A stretch of 64,000 nucleotides of DNA from Periconia sp. R9002 (Eukaryota > Ascomycota > Dothideomycetes > Pleosporales > Periconiaceae): NCBI GenBank assembly GCA_023627715.1, contig JAMAHW010000005.1, forward strand, positions 310,001 through 374,000, given 5' to 3'. The position numbers and the translations under genes were made by a program. The notes under the pieces are model-generated. The model made no database searches, was not told where the DNA came from, and worked only from the letters and a program-made list of their open reading frames with translations. Below are positions 45,531 to 56,835 of this stretch, piece after piece (within the stretch, counting starts at the first letter, position 1; every line of letters starts with the position of its first letter).

Positions 45531-48171
45531 CTAAGCGCCAGCTTCTGTGAACAGAATCTTGATCCACTCGCTAGTGAGTGTGTTATGCGTCGAGGGCTGC
45601 CCAATGTAGGGCGACGTGGATTGACCTTGAAACCGTTAGTGACATGACAAAAGAACCGGTGAGAGGATGAGAAAGTACCAAACCCGATATGATCAATAAT
45701 ATTTGCCACCTTCACCACGTACTCAAACCCCTGAGCGTCCAGATGGCCCTTTTCCCGCAACTCTTCGGGGTTTTCACGGGCCAGCTTGAACGGCATGAAG
45801 CCCCGCAACACGGCGATCCAGTGGTGGATAACGACTTGAAAGGCAAAGTCCCACTTTTTGAGTTGCGTGGTGACGACGCTGCTGACTTGAGTGTGGATTG
45901 CCTGTGCCGACGTCAGCTTTCCGTTATTCCCGTGCCCTAGCAGGAGGTAGGGTCCACTTACTGTGCCATTCTTGGAGATGATGTACCTGTTCGCATCATG
46001 ATGAATGTACTCCATGTTCCAGAAAAGAACGTAGAGAGCTAGGAACAGCTCGTACCAAGGTTTGATCTTGGACTTGAACATTTGAGCAGAGAGTTCCTTG
46101 ACACAAAGGCGTTCCAGTTTCTTGAGATACTTCAGCGCGGCCACATCCATTTGGTGATTGATGGCACCAGGCAGTGGGCGTTCGCGAGATGACCGATTAT
46201 ACGCCTCGTATGGACTATGACCCAATTTTCCGAAATCCACCTCCTGGATTCCGGGTATATTGTTGGTCCATACAGTGCCGTAACCTTGCGAGACAACGGA
46301 GAGGCACTGGATACGCATGACCAGATCAAGTAGCCCTTTGGTTTCTGATGACTGTTTGGCTCGCACACGCATCACTTCATTGTATGTGAGCAAGGCAACC
46401 TCATCGTGGCGGACACGGTCAAAGATCCATTTCTCGAGCGCAGGTTGCAGCTGCGAGAAATATCTCTCAAAGAGTGGAATGAGGCTTGCCGTGTCATAGA
46501 CTGCATACGGAGGCTGCTCAATCACTTTAATCTGACCGTCCGAATTGGTCCACACGTTTGTCGCGGTATCCAAATAAGGGCGTTGAGGATGGTACTGGCG
46601 GAACTTAATGTGCAACGGCTGAACATTAGAGATGGGGCCATATCCCGGGAGATTCCATACGATTTCCATATCGTACAACTGGCAATCGGGAAGCCAGTCA
46701 TAAACAAGAAATTCACCTTCTTCTTGATTCGAGCGGCCATTACCTGTTGACTGAATGAGTATGGTCTTGGAGTAAGTGGATGATGCGTGACTTACAATGG
46801 CGCACCAGACTGGCGTCTTCCAGGCGCTCTCTAATACAAGGGAGTTTGAATGATCTCGCATTTCCCTCCGTTTTCAAGCATTTTTGGCAGGGTTCGCCAA
46901 TGTCACACTTGGTAGCGTCAGTGGGAGTTGGCGCATTGTGGGAGAGGCAAACTTACCCCAGACTTGTAGAACCTGCAGCGGAGACACGTGTTCTTGTCTT
47001 TGCGCATCTGGTGGGTCTTTTGACGGCTAGCTTCGGGCAGTGGGCCTTTCCGTTTAGATACCTTGTTCTTCTCTTGTCGCTCCACAAATGCGGCAGGAAC
47101 TCTTGCAAGAGCCTTCTTAGGAGCTGCCCCTCGCACCCTGTTGTCGCGAGATGTAGGGTAATTCGAATGTGAGTGCGAGACGGAAGGGTGGTGCTGGCTC
47201 ATGTATTCGAGTTGCTCCGGTTGCGGTTCCACCTGAGGCCAGGCGGACTCAGCCCCCGAGATGGGATGAAAGACTGGCGAGGTGGTGTTGCTGGACGCCG
47301 AGCCTTGCATCTCCCATGTCTGGCCGTCCAAGCCAGTGTGACCAGGAAGTACAACCGCAGATGATAGCGTATTGACATGGTGGCCAGAATGGGGGATATG
47401 ATGATGAGGAGGGGCACCTGTTGGCGACGTATCCGAAATGGTATCGGACGGCCAGCTCAGGGGAGGTTGGGAATGGGGTTGCGAAAGGGCATGCGAAGTG
47501 GCAGGATTCAGATCCGAGTTGGGATAATTGAGCAGACGCGCAACGGGGGCGGAATTGAGGGTGGTTTGTTGAGGGAAAAGTGGGGCATCCGGGGAAGTGA
47601 CAAGCTCCTAGCGGGATGTCATTATACTATGCGGGTTAGGCTCGCACAGGAAACTTACATTGACTGTGCTGGAAAGCGAGTTCCCTTGAGGGTGCTCGGT
47701 GGGACGATCCTGGGATTCGGAATAAGAAAGGTGACGGTGGGGGAAGGTTCCATTGCTCATGGGCTCAGTCCACGTCGAAGTAGACGTTTCTTGGGAGCGG
47801 ACTTGATAGTCGGCGGGCCAAGCAGGGTGCGACTGCTGGTGCTGGGGGTGGTGAGACTGCTGCGATTGCTGTTCATGATGCTGGGGTTGGTTTGGCGGGT
47901 GGTGGTTGTCGTGATTGACGTAATCACTAGGGCCCGAGTTTGTGGGATAGTCGAAGTAGGGACTGGCGGCGCCAGCGAAGGGGCGCTGAACCGGGGAGGC
48001 AAGGCGGTGGAGAGTGGTGGAGGAAGCGGGAGAGCGCGAGAACAGAGCCGGGGCATTCCAGGAGGTTGCCAAACTGGCGTACAGGTGGTCCTGATGAGGG
48101 GGCAGAGGATGGTAGTGCGAGGGCGGAGCAGCAGTCGCAGCGCCTCGGTGGTACTGAGAGCTGGCAGCCAT
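45531..48171 (-). CDS. Zn2Cys6-type transcription factor with unusual cysteine spacing, six exons
   Basis: Exons in transcription order are 48171-47659, 47607-46957, 46907-46796, 46743-45962, 45901-45679 and 45625-45531, giving 791 aa. The first 370 residues are His/Gln/Pro/Ser-rich and disordered. A basic stretch (RKGPLPEASRQKTHQMRKDK) leads into the zinc cluster: CLRC at 379-382, then Cys389, Cys395, Cys398 and Cys412. The cluster is built across an intron (SG then CDIGEPCQKC). The C-terminal half (EGEFLVYDWLPDCQLYDMEIVW, LIPLFERYFSQLQPALEKW, ELFLALYVLFWNMEYIHHDA) is a conserved helical region without the usual MHR pattern. The last join gives IGFGQSTSPYIGQPSTHNTL and ends WIKILFTEAGA; the long open frame through 45518 is therefore wrong at its end. 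Nuclear; targets unknown. Confidence 0.88.
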
Positions 48172-48495
48172 GATGAGGCGAGACGGGGTGCGTTGTGTTG
48201 CGGTGGGTGCAGCTGACTGTGACGGTGCGATGTCCTAGGTGAAGATGATGGGGGGGGCGTTTACGACATCAGCTGCTGGGGCTGTCAAGCCCAGAAAAGT
48301 CGGGGAGCGGGCAGCTTAGGTGGTGGGTTTCTGAGGAGTTGACGGTGGGGGGTGGTGTGTTGTTTGAGGGATGGAGGTGTCAGGCTGAACGATGCACAAG
48401 AAAGCCAGGCGATGGGTGAGACGAAACGAGACGAAAGGCGGGCGGGCTGGTGCTGGTGGTGGCCAGTGACCAGCGGGGCGTGCGATGGTAGTTGG

Positions 48496-48518
48496 GCAGG
48501 CAGGCAGGCAGGTAGGTA
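48496..48518. repeat. GCAG/GTAG tetranucleotide repeat
   Basis: GCAG units followed by GTAG units, about five copies, in the divergent promoter. Confidence 0.75.
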
Positions 48519-48699
48519 ATCAGCCAGCGCTGTCTTTTCTTCACAGGGCGGGAGACTGGGATGGATGGAGTACAGGTACGTGACTACAGCGGTAGTACAA
48601 GTAAGTGAGTAGTGTACATGTATGTGGGACTAAGGAGGGTGATACATGTATGTATCCAAGAGTCAGGCAGTGGTAGGTTAGGATGGAGTTACCGTTCCG

Positions 48700-48721
48700 C
48701 GGCGGCGGCGGCGGCGGCGGG
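48700..48721. repeat. GGC trinucleotide microsatellite
   Basis: Seven GGC units ending in a G run, in the promoter between two divergent genes. Confidence 0.9.
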
Positions 48722-48860
48722 GGAAAGAACAAGCGGCTAGGTGATCGGTGCTCGCTGCTGGGATGCCCACTGCTGCTCTCTGCTCAGTGCTGGGTCTAGC
48801 CAGCTTAGCTACATGGTCCATCAATCAATACTTTGCTGCTCTCACCACCTTGATATCAGG

Positions 48861-48900
48861 TACCTATGTACCTACCTACTTACCTACCTAGATACCTACA
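48861..48900. repeat. TACC tetranucleotide repeat
   Basis: Imperfect TACC/TACT units, about eight copies. Similar TACC or GGTA runs recur across the window. Confidence 0.7.
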
Positions 48901-49331
48901 TAATGTACACACATAGTTATGCACTTCACCCGATCCGATCAAAAAAGAAAGCTGCTGCTGCTTCTGACATGGCATGGAAAGGACAATAACGACATGCCCA
49001 GGTACATACATGTACTAGTTAGTACCTGTCGGTGCTTTTGCAAAGGAACACAGGGCTGACTGGCCGGCCCCCTATTCCCCCTGTCGCTGTCACTGCTCCC
49101 CCAGCTCTACCTATCAGCACCCAGGGCCCACTGAACCAATGGCCTTGTCCTCACCGCTCACCATCCTCGCGCCTTTGCTGATTAACCCCATCCACATTCC
49201 ATTTGCATCCTACCCCACCTATTCCTCGCTCTCCTGATAACCATACCTACCATGCATACCGCCTTGATAGTGCCCATTACTTTCATTTTCATCAGCTTCT
49301 CACATCACATATCTCTCCATCTGGCATTATA

Positions 49332-49350
49332 TCATCATCATCATCATCAT
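49332..49350. repeat. ATC trinucleotide microsatellite
   Basis: About six ATC units in non-coding DNA upstream of the GNAT gene. Confidence 0.8.
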
Positions 49351-49501
49351 TGCCATATCCGGGGTGCAGCTAATCCCAGAAGCATATTCATGCTGCATCC
49401 GCGCCATGGGGTCTCCAATGCCAGTACCTGGGTTATGGCAACATGAAACCGTAGTGGTACATATTGCCTGAAATTCCCGAGATTTATCGCACACCGTCCT
49501 G

Positions 49502-50730
49502 ATGCAATCTTGTCAAAATTCCCCCTCTTTGCCTCTGCGCGAGCCTGTGGCGCATCCGCCCGCCAACATGACCTCCGACATGGTCTTACCCTCGTGCGAA
49601 AAGGTACGCATCGCAACCATACAAGACGTCGAGCGCATTGCTACCGTCGCTGCAGCGGGCTTCTTTCATTCCCCGACCTTTAAATACCAGAGGAAATACC
49701 ACGCCAAGTACCCAGACGACACCCTCCTCTCTTACAAGAGCGAGTATCGGGAGGGCATTTTAGATCCTGACTGTGTAGTTCTCGTCGTCGAAGACGACGT
49801 AAAGAGCCACGAGGGGCTGCATGTGTATGATGCTCTTCGCCATGCTGTCGCTTACAAGCCTGCATCTAGCCTGGATCGTGGCCAGATCATTGTGGGCGTG
49901 TCGAGCATTTCCATCGTGGGCTCGCGGTACGCTGGTCGCTTCCAGTCTGAGAGTAAGCTCGTCAGCGCCATCGTTGGGGAAGCCTGTGCGTGGGTGGCTG
50001 ACACAACCCAAGGTCTTTTGGATGAGTCTGCGTCATCATCCGGTCGTGTCCAAAGCCCCAATCGCGATGTTTGTCTCAAAGCGTCGCGTCTGTATAATGC
50101 CGTGACGGGGCCCGCAAAGGCAAAGTGCGTGTTTCTAATACCCATTTCGATCCAATCCACGTAGAGTCATTGCCCATAGCCGTACAACAGGAAAAGAAGA
50201 AGATAAAACGCTGAGCATGGAAATGGGTTTGGTCCTGGTCTCGCCATAGCGCAGGCTCACAAGACGTCAGGCATCTCGCTGGTCAAATGAGACTTGGCAC
50301 GCTTGCAGTGCACCCGTAGGCTACCATGCCCGTCTCTCTTCCTTGGAGGTCACGGCTGATGGATGAGTGCAGTGCATATTGGCGTCGCGGAAACGCCGCA
50401 AGACTGGTCAATTGGTGTACCCAGCTCGCAGATTTGGAAGGCGTGCCTGTGGTGGGTAGTACATACGGCATAGTCTCCTTGGACGCGCATCCCAAAACTG
50501 ACTCGTCCAAGGGCATATCGGCCGTGCCCATGGGGGCGATTATCGCGGCCAAGGCTGGATTCGAGCGGCAGGAGCTTGTCCGAATCGTACCGGCGCATGC
50601 CAATGAGTCGCCGTTGCACGAGGCAGAAGGCCATGTCGATGAGTTTGAGTTGTGGGTGGCGGTTCGGAGGCCCAGGTCGCTGTCTCCAGCGTCGAGCCAA
50701 AGCGCCACCAGTCTTAGCCCGGAAGAATGA
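49502..50730 (+). CDS. GNAT-fold N-acetyltransferase, three exons
   Basis: Exons are 49502-50124, 50271-50315 and 50373-50730, giving 341 aa. The middle exon is only 45 bases but supplies the key strand: the join reads KHLAGQMRLGTLAVHPAYWRRGNAARLVNW, in which LAVHPAYWRRGNAARL is the acetyl-CoA-binding motif A of GNAT enzymes (R-x-G-x-A). CTQLADLEGVPVVGSTYG follows, as in fungal acetyltransferases of this type. The N-terminal half (VRIATIQDVERIATVAAAGFF) matches the usual opening helix. No uninterrupted frame shows the motif, because a stop lies just after LAVHP in unspliced sequence. The start could be 49502 or the Met at 49568 (MTSDMV). The acceptor substrate is unknown. Confidence 0.85.
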
Positions 50731-53363
50731 GTCTGGTTATATTGTAGGTATCAATGTATGCAGGAGCCATGTACATGTGCGAGTGGTGAAGTTGAAAGAG
50801 AGTCGAACGGCGGCGACGCGGACTGGTTGACTAGCTAGGTAGTCTACAGTAGTGTCGATGAGTCGCTTGCCATGCCACGTGTATCCCTAACGTCAATGCG
50901 TGAGGTGCCTGTGGGTACATCAATCTGTACATGTGTACATAAGGTAGGTACCCAATGTACTTGTTGAAGAGGTCTTTCAAGAGATGCATCAGTTCTACCT
51001 AGGTACCCACACATTCATGACTCGGGCGCACGCTCAGGACCAGGGGCGATATGAAGTCAAAATACGTTATCGACTGGGAGTGGCTGGAGGAGAGGGGCTA
51101 GGTAGGGGAAGGATGATCCAGCCAAGGTTGATGTGTTTCCTCCCGACCCCGACCCGCCAAACCAAACCAAACCAAACCTCGGTGGCACGTGCATCTTCCC
51201 AAGGAAACGGATGTCCATGTCCAAGTCCAAGCTTTGCTCTGCTCTGTTCTGCTTTGCCACCAGCTGCACACTGCACACTGCAGTGTCCTCCAGCTGCACC
51301 CCAGGCCGCCCGTCACATCGCTTGCTTCATGCGCCCGCACGCCCCTTCATCGTGGTTATTGCCCACTGTGACTGCACCTACAGTCCATCTCCCGTTTGGT
51401 CCGGCTATTCCTCCCTTTCTCTCCTCGATGCAACGTTTCATTTCGCCGCCAACCGTCGTCCCCATGGCCCCGAAACGACGACAACTTTGATCTCTCCTGT
51501 GTCCCGCCCCCTTCTTTCTATCGACGGGGCCTGTGTTAACCCGAGGGCACTGGAAAGCACATGGGCTGCACCCTAGGCATAATCATCAAATGCAGGCAAG
51601 AATACGTCTGTCAACGATGCAAGGTGCATACTGGGCTAGGGCCATCGTTCGATCGGTACGATTGTCCGACTAACTTTATACAAGCCGCACCCCCACACCC
51701 AGGAAACAAAACAAACGAGGCGAATGCTCGTCCCGAGGCTGATTGTGTTCAACATCACGTCGTCTCCGAGTGAAATCAAATACGCTATGCTATCGCCCGA
51801 GCCAGAAAGAGCCAGTCTTGTGCTTCCGGGCCGTACAAGGAGATGATGGTACACACCAAGGACCTGCGAAGGTCCTTGCAGAATGAGGTTCATATAAGGC
51901 CTGGTGCCACCCATCATCTCGGTGCACCGTTCCCAACAAACGTCAATAAATACGAGCCCGCGAGCCCTGGACGGACCCTGACATGAAAGAGAAATCCCTC
52001 TATTCCAAACAGGTTGGCATGGCAATTCGAAAACCCTGGAACGGATAGATTCACTTTTGCTTTTTGGCCAGCATGTCATGCACATGCAGAGTAGACCATC
52101 TGCTTTCCTCGTTCTGATTTGCCGCTTCTTTTTTCCGAGAGAGAGCTGCGTGTTTTCACCACCAATCAATGGGATATTTCCCAGAAGGGAAGGAGATTCC
52201 TAGTCCTCGACTCCACCACCATGACTTTTGTTTTTCGTGTTTGAACACGTGTGCTCGTATACACCCACTCACGCACACGTACATTCTATACGCTCGGTAT
52301 GTCAAGGCAACACCTTTTTGGTGTGTAGTATCTAACAGACGTCGTCGTGGACGTCACGAGAAAACATCCCGCATGATTGCCCGACGGCCGCATGCAGGAA
52401 AGCTTGAAGGTCCTCTCCAACCTTTCTTTTTCTTTTCGTTTCTTTTCCTTCCAACAAAAAAAAGCTCCCTCCCCTCCCCTCCCCCACAACAACATCAACA
52501 ATCTCCGCGGATTCAAGTGGGATCCGTGACCCTTTCCCTCGAAAGCCAACATGGGATGCGGGGCTCCTATCTCATGCACCCCGGAAACAATCCCTATAGA
52601 CTGGCCTACCAACCCGAGGGAAACATGCAAGCATCCAGGGTCTAATCTTTCCATCGTGTATCTTCGGCTATCCATGCTCACATCCATGTGCAGGTGTTAT
52701 TGCTTTCGTAATCGATCCACGTTCATGACTGTAGCCATGTACAGCTACGTCATAGGTTCTCCCGGTTTGCAGGTTTGCAATCTCGCGGTTGTGAATTTGT
52801 TGTTCATTCCTCTTCCTCGATACTTTTCCTTTTTCTTCCCTTTGGCTTTCGCCTACGTAAAGGCTTCACTGGAAGTGTCGATGTTTACTGCGACGTCGAA
52901 GTAGTTGGTTGGAAATATGTTCGAGGCTCTGAACGTGCACGTGGCTTGGTGTTAGATGGCCTAGAAACCACCTAAGTTTGTAAATGGACGTCTTGGGCAT
53001 AGAGCTTGGGGGTTAGATCGCTGTGACGCATTCTAGTAAAGAACCGCCAGGTTCACATGGATGAATGACAGTTGCTCCAATTAAACATTTACTCACATTC
53101 GTCTACCATTGGATCAAGTCCGCCCACCCTTTTTGTCGCTTGGTTTGGCAATCTTCTTCCTTTGTGCCAGATAAAAGCATTTGAACAGTTCTCAAAAGAA
53201 TAAAATCAAACATGTACCATTGCTATGAGGCGTTGACAGAATGTATATTGACTAAGAAGCGGTGCACCCAAGATTTGAGGTTCGGAAATGTATCAATGCA
53301 GAAGAACGTATCATTATACTATATACAAACCCAACGTTGCACACATTGACCATCATCACAGAC
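50731..53363. other. Gene-poor interval
   Basis: 2.6 kb with overlapping motif-free ORFs on both strands (longest 177 codons, 51636-52169 minus, rejected). ACATGT and TACC-type motifs, an AAACC repeat at 51161-51177 and a perfect hairpin at 51857-51878 are present. No gene is supportable. Confidence 0.45.
51857..51878. other. Perfect inverted repeat (9-bp stem, 4-base loop)
   Basis: CAAGGACCT, loop GCGA, AGGTCCTTG. It lies outside any called gene. It could be chance, a protein-binding palindrome or an RNA hairpin. Confidence 0.6.
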
Positions 53364-54952
53364 TTAACCAAGCCTCTTGAGGATCTCTTTTGCCGGCTCA
53401 TCGTGGATGTAATCAATCCAAATCGCGCCCTTCAAAGCCTGTTTAACTTCATCCCACCCCCTTTCCTCCCCGCGAAACATAGCCCAAACCTCGGGTATCC
53501 AACCTTCATGCACCTCAAACACGGCAATGATGCTCATCATCAGCGCCCAAAACACAATCTTCTTCGCGCTGGCCGTTTGCGGCCTCACCGTTTGCAGCTT
53601 GACCATCAAGCAGTCGTGCAGGTAGCTGTATTCCATCTTGGGACCCGGTAGCCGGAACGTCGTGGTCAAGAGTGCCAGCATCCCCAAGCGCACGCAGTCT
53701 GCGATGTTATCGGATAGTTTTCCGTCGAGTTCCAGAAGACGGGATTGGATTGAGTGGATGGATTGGTGGAAGACGTCTGTGGGCATGTGCGTTTCCGAGG
53801 CGATGGTGGTGTTGACCATGTTGGCGAAGCAACGGAGGTCGTTGTATACGATGGTGAATTTGGGGAAGTGGATGGATGAGGACATGTACGTGGACTGGCA
53901 GTCGCAGGGGATATCGAGGATGGAAGTGAGGTGTTCTGGAAGAGGGTGCGAGCCGGAAAAGTAGGGTTGCCACGATTCAGGTTCTGGAGTGTCGTTCAGG
54001 TTGGTCCAAACTGGCTTGTTGCCTGTGCAGAGACTATAGGAGAGGTCGAGCCTAGACGTCTGATGTTAGACCTATCGTTGTTTTTTGTACATGAAAATGA
54101 TATCATGCTGACAGTCAGTCACCGTTGTGAAGATGGAATAACACATACCGACTGATTTTGAAGTTGAATTTAGGGAATTTATCCAAATGCTCCTTTCCAC
54201 CTTCCATAGTCGCAATTTGCTGCAAGCCCCGAATGTGTGCACTAGCGGCTGTATAGTCGCCGAACATGGCGGCAACATTTCCCAAACCGAGAGCCAGGAA
54301 AACTATGCAGAGTAGGTTATCTTCAGTCGGTGGCTCTGAAATCTTTCTATGGAGGTGGGCCAGCGTTGTTCGGAGATGGGTGGTTGTTAAGAGAGAGGCA
54401 GGACTGCGATGTACAAAATCATTGATAGAGCTGGTTATCAATAACGTCAAATCCAAAAAAGCTTGGTTTTTAGCCATCATCTCCAAGAAATTATCCATTC
54501 TAGGGTATTCGAGGCACTTTTCTACCGGGTATAAAAGATCAACGGCGACACTGTATGTGACAACTATGTCACAAAAAATGGAGGTTAGCGCACGTTATAC
54601 TGGTCGGCCGGGGACAATTACATTTGAACATGATATCCAGCGACCGACGGTCCACCTTACCAAGAAAAGGGAGCATCGAGGCATCAGATATGAATGGCTG
54701 TGTAACAGGAGCGCCTGTAACCAGAGCAGCTAGCTTCATGCCCAACGAATCTGGACTTGGGATATTGATAAAGCCATCCTCATCCGGTTCCGGTCCCTGC
54801 GATTTGGCAGGCAATCGTTTCGTCCGTCGCTTTACACGTCGCGAATCGGGCTTTTCATTTTTACCGCGCATGCATGAGCTTCGTATCAGCTTGCTATCAT
54901 TCTTGCTCACTTGGCCTTGCTCGTTGGTGGCGATGAAGGTGAAGTCTGGCAT
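53364..54952 (-). CDS. Fungal transcription-factor-domain protein without an evident zinc cluster, three exons
   Basis: Exons in transcription order are 54952-54622, 54563-54149 and 54051-53364, giving 477 aa. The start MPDFTFIATNEQGQVSKND and the following basic block (RSSCMRGKN, then RRVKRRTKR) are typical of a large fungal family annotated as fungal-specific transcription factor or tachykinin-like. The first join reads SLDIMFKFVTYSVAVDLLYP and the second NFKISRLDLSYSLCTGNKPVW, after which an alpha-helical region with DIPCDCQSTYMSSSIHFPK and ALMMSIIAVFEVHEGW continues to the stop. There is no Zn2Cys6 motif in the first exon, so DNA binding, if any, rests on the basic block. It is probably nuclear; targets are unknown. 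Confidence 0.82.
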
Positions 54953-55483
54953 CCTGGAACAGGCGTTTCCTAAAAGCAAATGGCGATGAATAGGGGATTT
55001 AACGATGCAGCAAACTCATGCAGGTCTACGGCAAGAAAAGAAAACAATGTGGACAGGAGCCTGGTCTACAGGCAATTTGGACGTTTAAAAGGGCCGGAGA
55101 GGGAGCATTGTCCCTACTTTATGGTCCGCGAAGTGACCAGATTGCTTGCTGTTTCGGGCATGGTTCTGCATAAGACATGAACATTTGGCCCGAATTGGTA
55201 AGGGGCAGCGAACGGAGTTCCACACTAAGATAGTGAAATAGGGACGTCTTACCACTATTATGTATAAGACTTTTTCTATATTTGTCTGTGTTTACCTAAG
55301 GGAGTCAAGCATCCCATGAGCTCGCTCAAAGATTCACAATTATGCCAAAAACTTTCGTCCGGCACCTAGTGTATATAAAGTACATTGGGAAGATGAATGT
55401 CTCCATCATCTCTATCATATTCTGCATTTTGGATTCTACAATCCTTCATTATTACTACACTTGACAATACACTTCTTGAAGCC
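54953..55483. promoter_or_regulatory. Divergent promoter region TF-domain protein / dehydrogenase
   Basis: 531 bp between divergent starts. A TATA box serves the dehydrogenase. A frame open from 55397 precedes the dehydrogenase ATG but begins only about 20 bp after that TATA box, so it is leader. Confidence 0.55.
55371..55379 (+). promoter_or_regulatory. TATA box of the short-chain dehydrogenase gene
   Basis: GTATATAAAG, about 105 bp before the chosen ATG at 55484. Its closeness to the upstream ATG at 55397 is the main reason to reject that one as the start. Confidence 0.6.
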
Positions 55484-56552
55484 ATGGCAGCCAAGAATCT
55501 CAAACCCATCAACCCTAGTACTTTTCGAGCCTCTGTTGAAGCGAAATGCGCAAAACCCGTTCCGCCTCCATCCAATCAAACCCTGGCCGGCGAAACCGCA
55601 ATTGTGACAGGAAGCAACGTTGGCCTTGGCCTTGAATGTTGCAGGCAGCTTCTGAAGATGCACCTGTCCCATCTCATCATGGCGACACGAAGCATCGAGA
55701 AGGGGGAAGCCGCAGCGGCTGGACTTCGAAAATCATTCCCCAAAGCAAAAATCGAAGTCTGGGCTCTGGACATGCTGTCGTACGACTCCATTCAAACGTT
55801 TGCCAAAAGGTGTTCGATGGAACTCCAAAGAGTGAACATTGCGATCCTGAACGCAGGCGTGACCGCGGCAGATTTCGTCATCAACAAGTCCACTGGCCAT
55901 GAAGTCATATTCCAAGTCAACTATCTGTCAACGGCCTTTCTTTCTCTTCTTCTTTTACCCAGCCTAAGGAAGAAAAGTCCATCGGACGCTCCCGGTCGTC
56001 TGACTCTTGTTTCTTCTGGATTGGGCGTATATTCCAAGTTCAAAAACCACGCCTCCGTCCCGTTGATTCCGTCTTTTGACGATGGCACAGGATGGAATAT
56101 GAGTGAAGCGGGTGAACGATACAATGTTTCCAAGACTCTTGTATACATGTTCGTTCTCAAGCTGAGTGAGAACGTGCAGTCATCAGAAGTCATTGTCAAC
56201 ACTGTGGACCCAGGGTTTTGTGCCGGAACTGATCTGCACCGTAATCTAGGTGGTCCATTGAAAGCCATATTTGGAACGGCAAAGATGCTAATTGCTAGAT
56301 CGTTGGAGCATGGTTCGTGGACTTACATCGACGCTGTGGTAGGAAAGGGACAGGAAAGTCACGGGTGTTTGCTTTCGGACTGGGAGCTCAGGGCGTAAGT
56401 TTTTTTCTGCAGAATTTTTGTGTCGTGGAACTAAGTGATACAGATTTCACAGCTTTATGTATACGCCAGAAGGAGAGAAGACTACCGACCGATTGTGGAG
56501 GGAGACATTGGATGAATTCAAATTTGCGGATGTGGAGAAAAATATCAAGTAG
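55484..56552 (+). CDS. Short-chain dehydrogenase/reductase, two exons
   Basis: An NAD(P)H oxidoreductase of the SDR family, related by motif to retinol-dehydrogenase and WWOX-like fungal enzymes. Exons are 55484-56394 and 56444-56552, giving 339 aa. The cofactor motif is TGSNVGLG (42-49), then NAG (123-125), the catalytic Ser in LVSSGLG (177-178) and Tyr-x3-Lys at 213-217 (RYNVSK). DPGFCAGTDL is the usual segment after the active site. The 49-bp intron join reads LRAFHSFMYTPEGEKTTDRL. The Ser-Tyr-Lys triad is complete, so it should be active. Such genes are common in secondary metabolism, but there is no synthase nearby. The substrate is unknown. Confidence 0.9.
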
Positions 56553-56835
56553 GAGCTGATTTGTTAGGAGTGATCATGTATTTGTACTTGCGATGGTTTA
56601 GATAGATTTCGGGAGTGTATCGAGCTATGTATCCATGTACCTGTCGATAAGATGCAATCTTGGTGGTGTTCGTGTGTACTGTGCAACTGTTTGCCTCGGT
56701 GAAATCGTCCAGCTAGTGATCAGCCGCACAGACCATGTTGAATACCCCACGCCTTTCTCCCACCCCGTCTACTGGAGCACTCGTCTACGGCACCATGTAG
56801 GTAGTCCCTCGGTGGCCATATCTCCACTTCACTCA

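Larger units (their letters stand above)
48172..49501. promoter_or_regulatory. Divergent promoter region Zn2Cys6 factor / GNAT gene
   Basis: 1.33 kb between divergent starts, dense in simple repeats: GCAG units near 48496, GGC units at 48701, TACC units near 48861 and ATC units near 49332. It must hold both promoters. No ORF with motifs is seen. Confidence 0.5.

Noticed and set aside
47377..48216. 279-codon plus-strand frame opposite the Zn2Cys6 factor
   Set aside because: Gly/Arg-rich shadow of the His/Gln/Pro-rich exon on the other strand, without motifs.
51636..52169. 177-codon minus-strand ORF
   Set aside because: No family resemblance, irregular composition, no promoter-like element; likely chance.
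55397..55483. Upstream ATG of the short-chain dehydrogenase
   Set aside because: It lies only about 20 bp after a good TATA box, so it is probably at or before the transcript start; the ATG at 55484 fits better.
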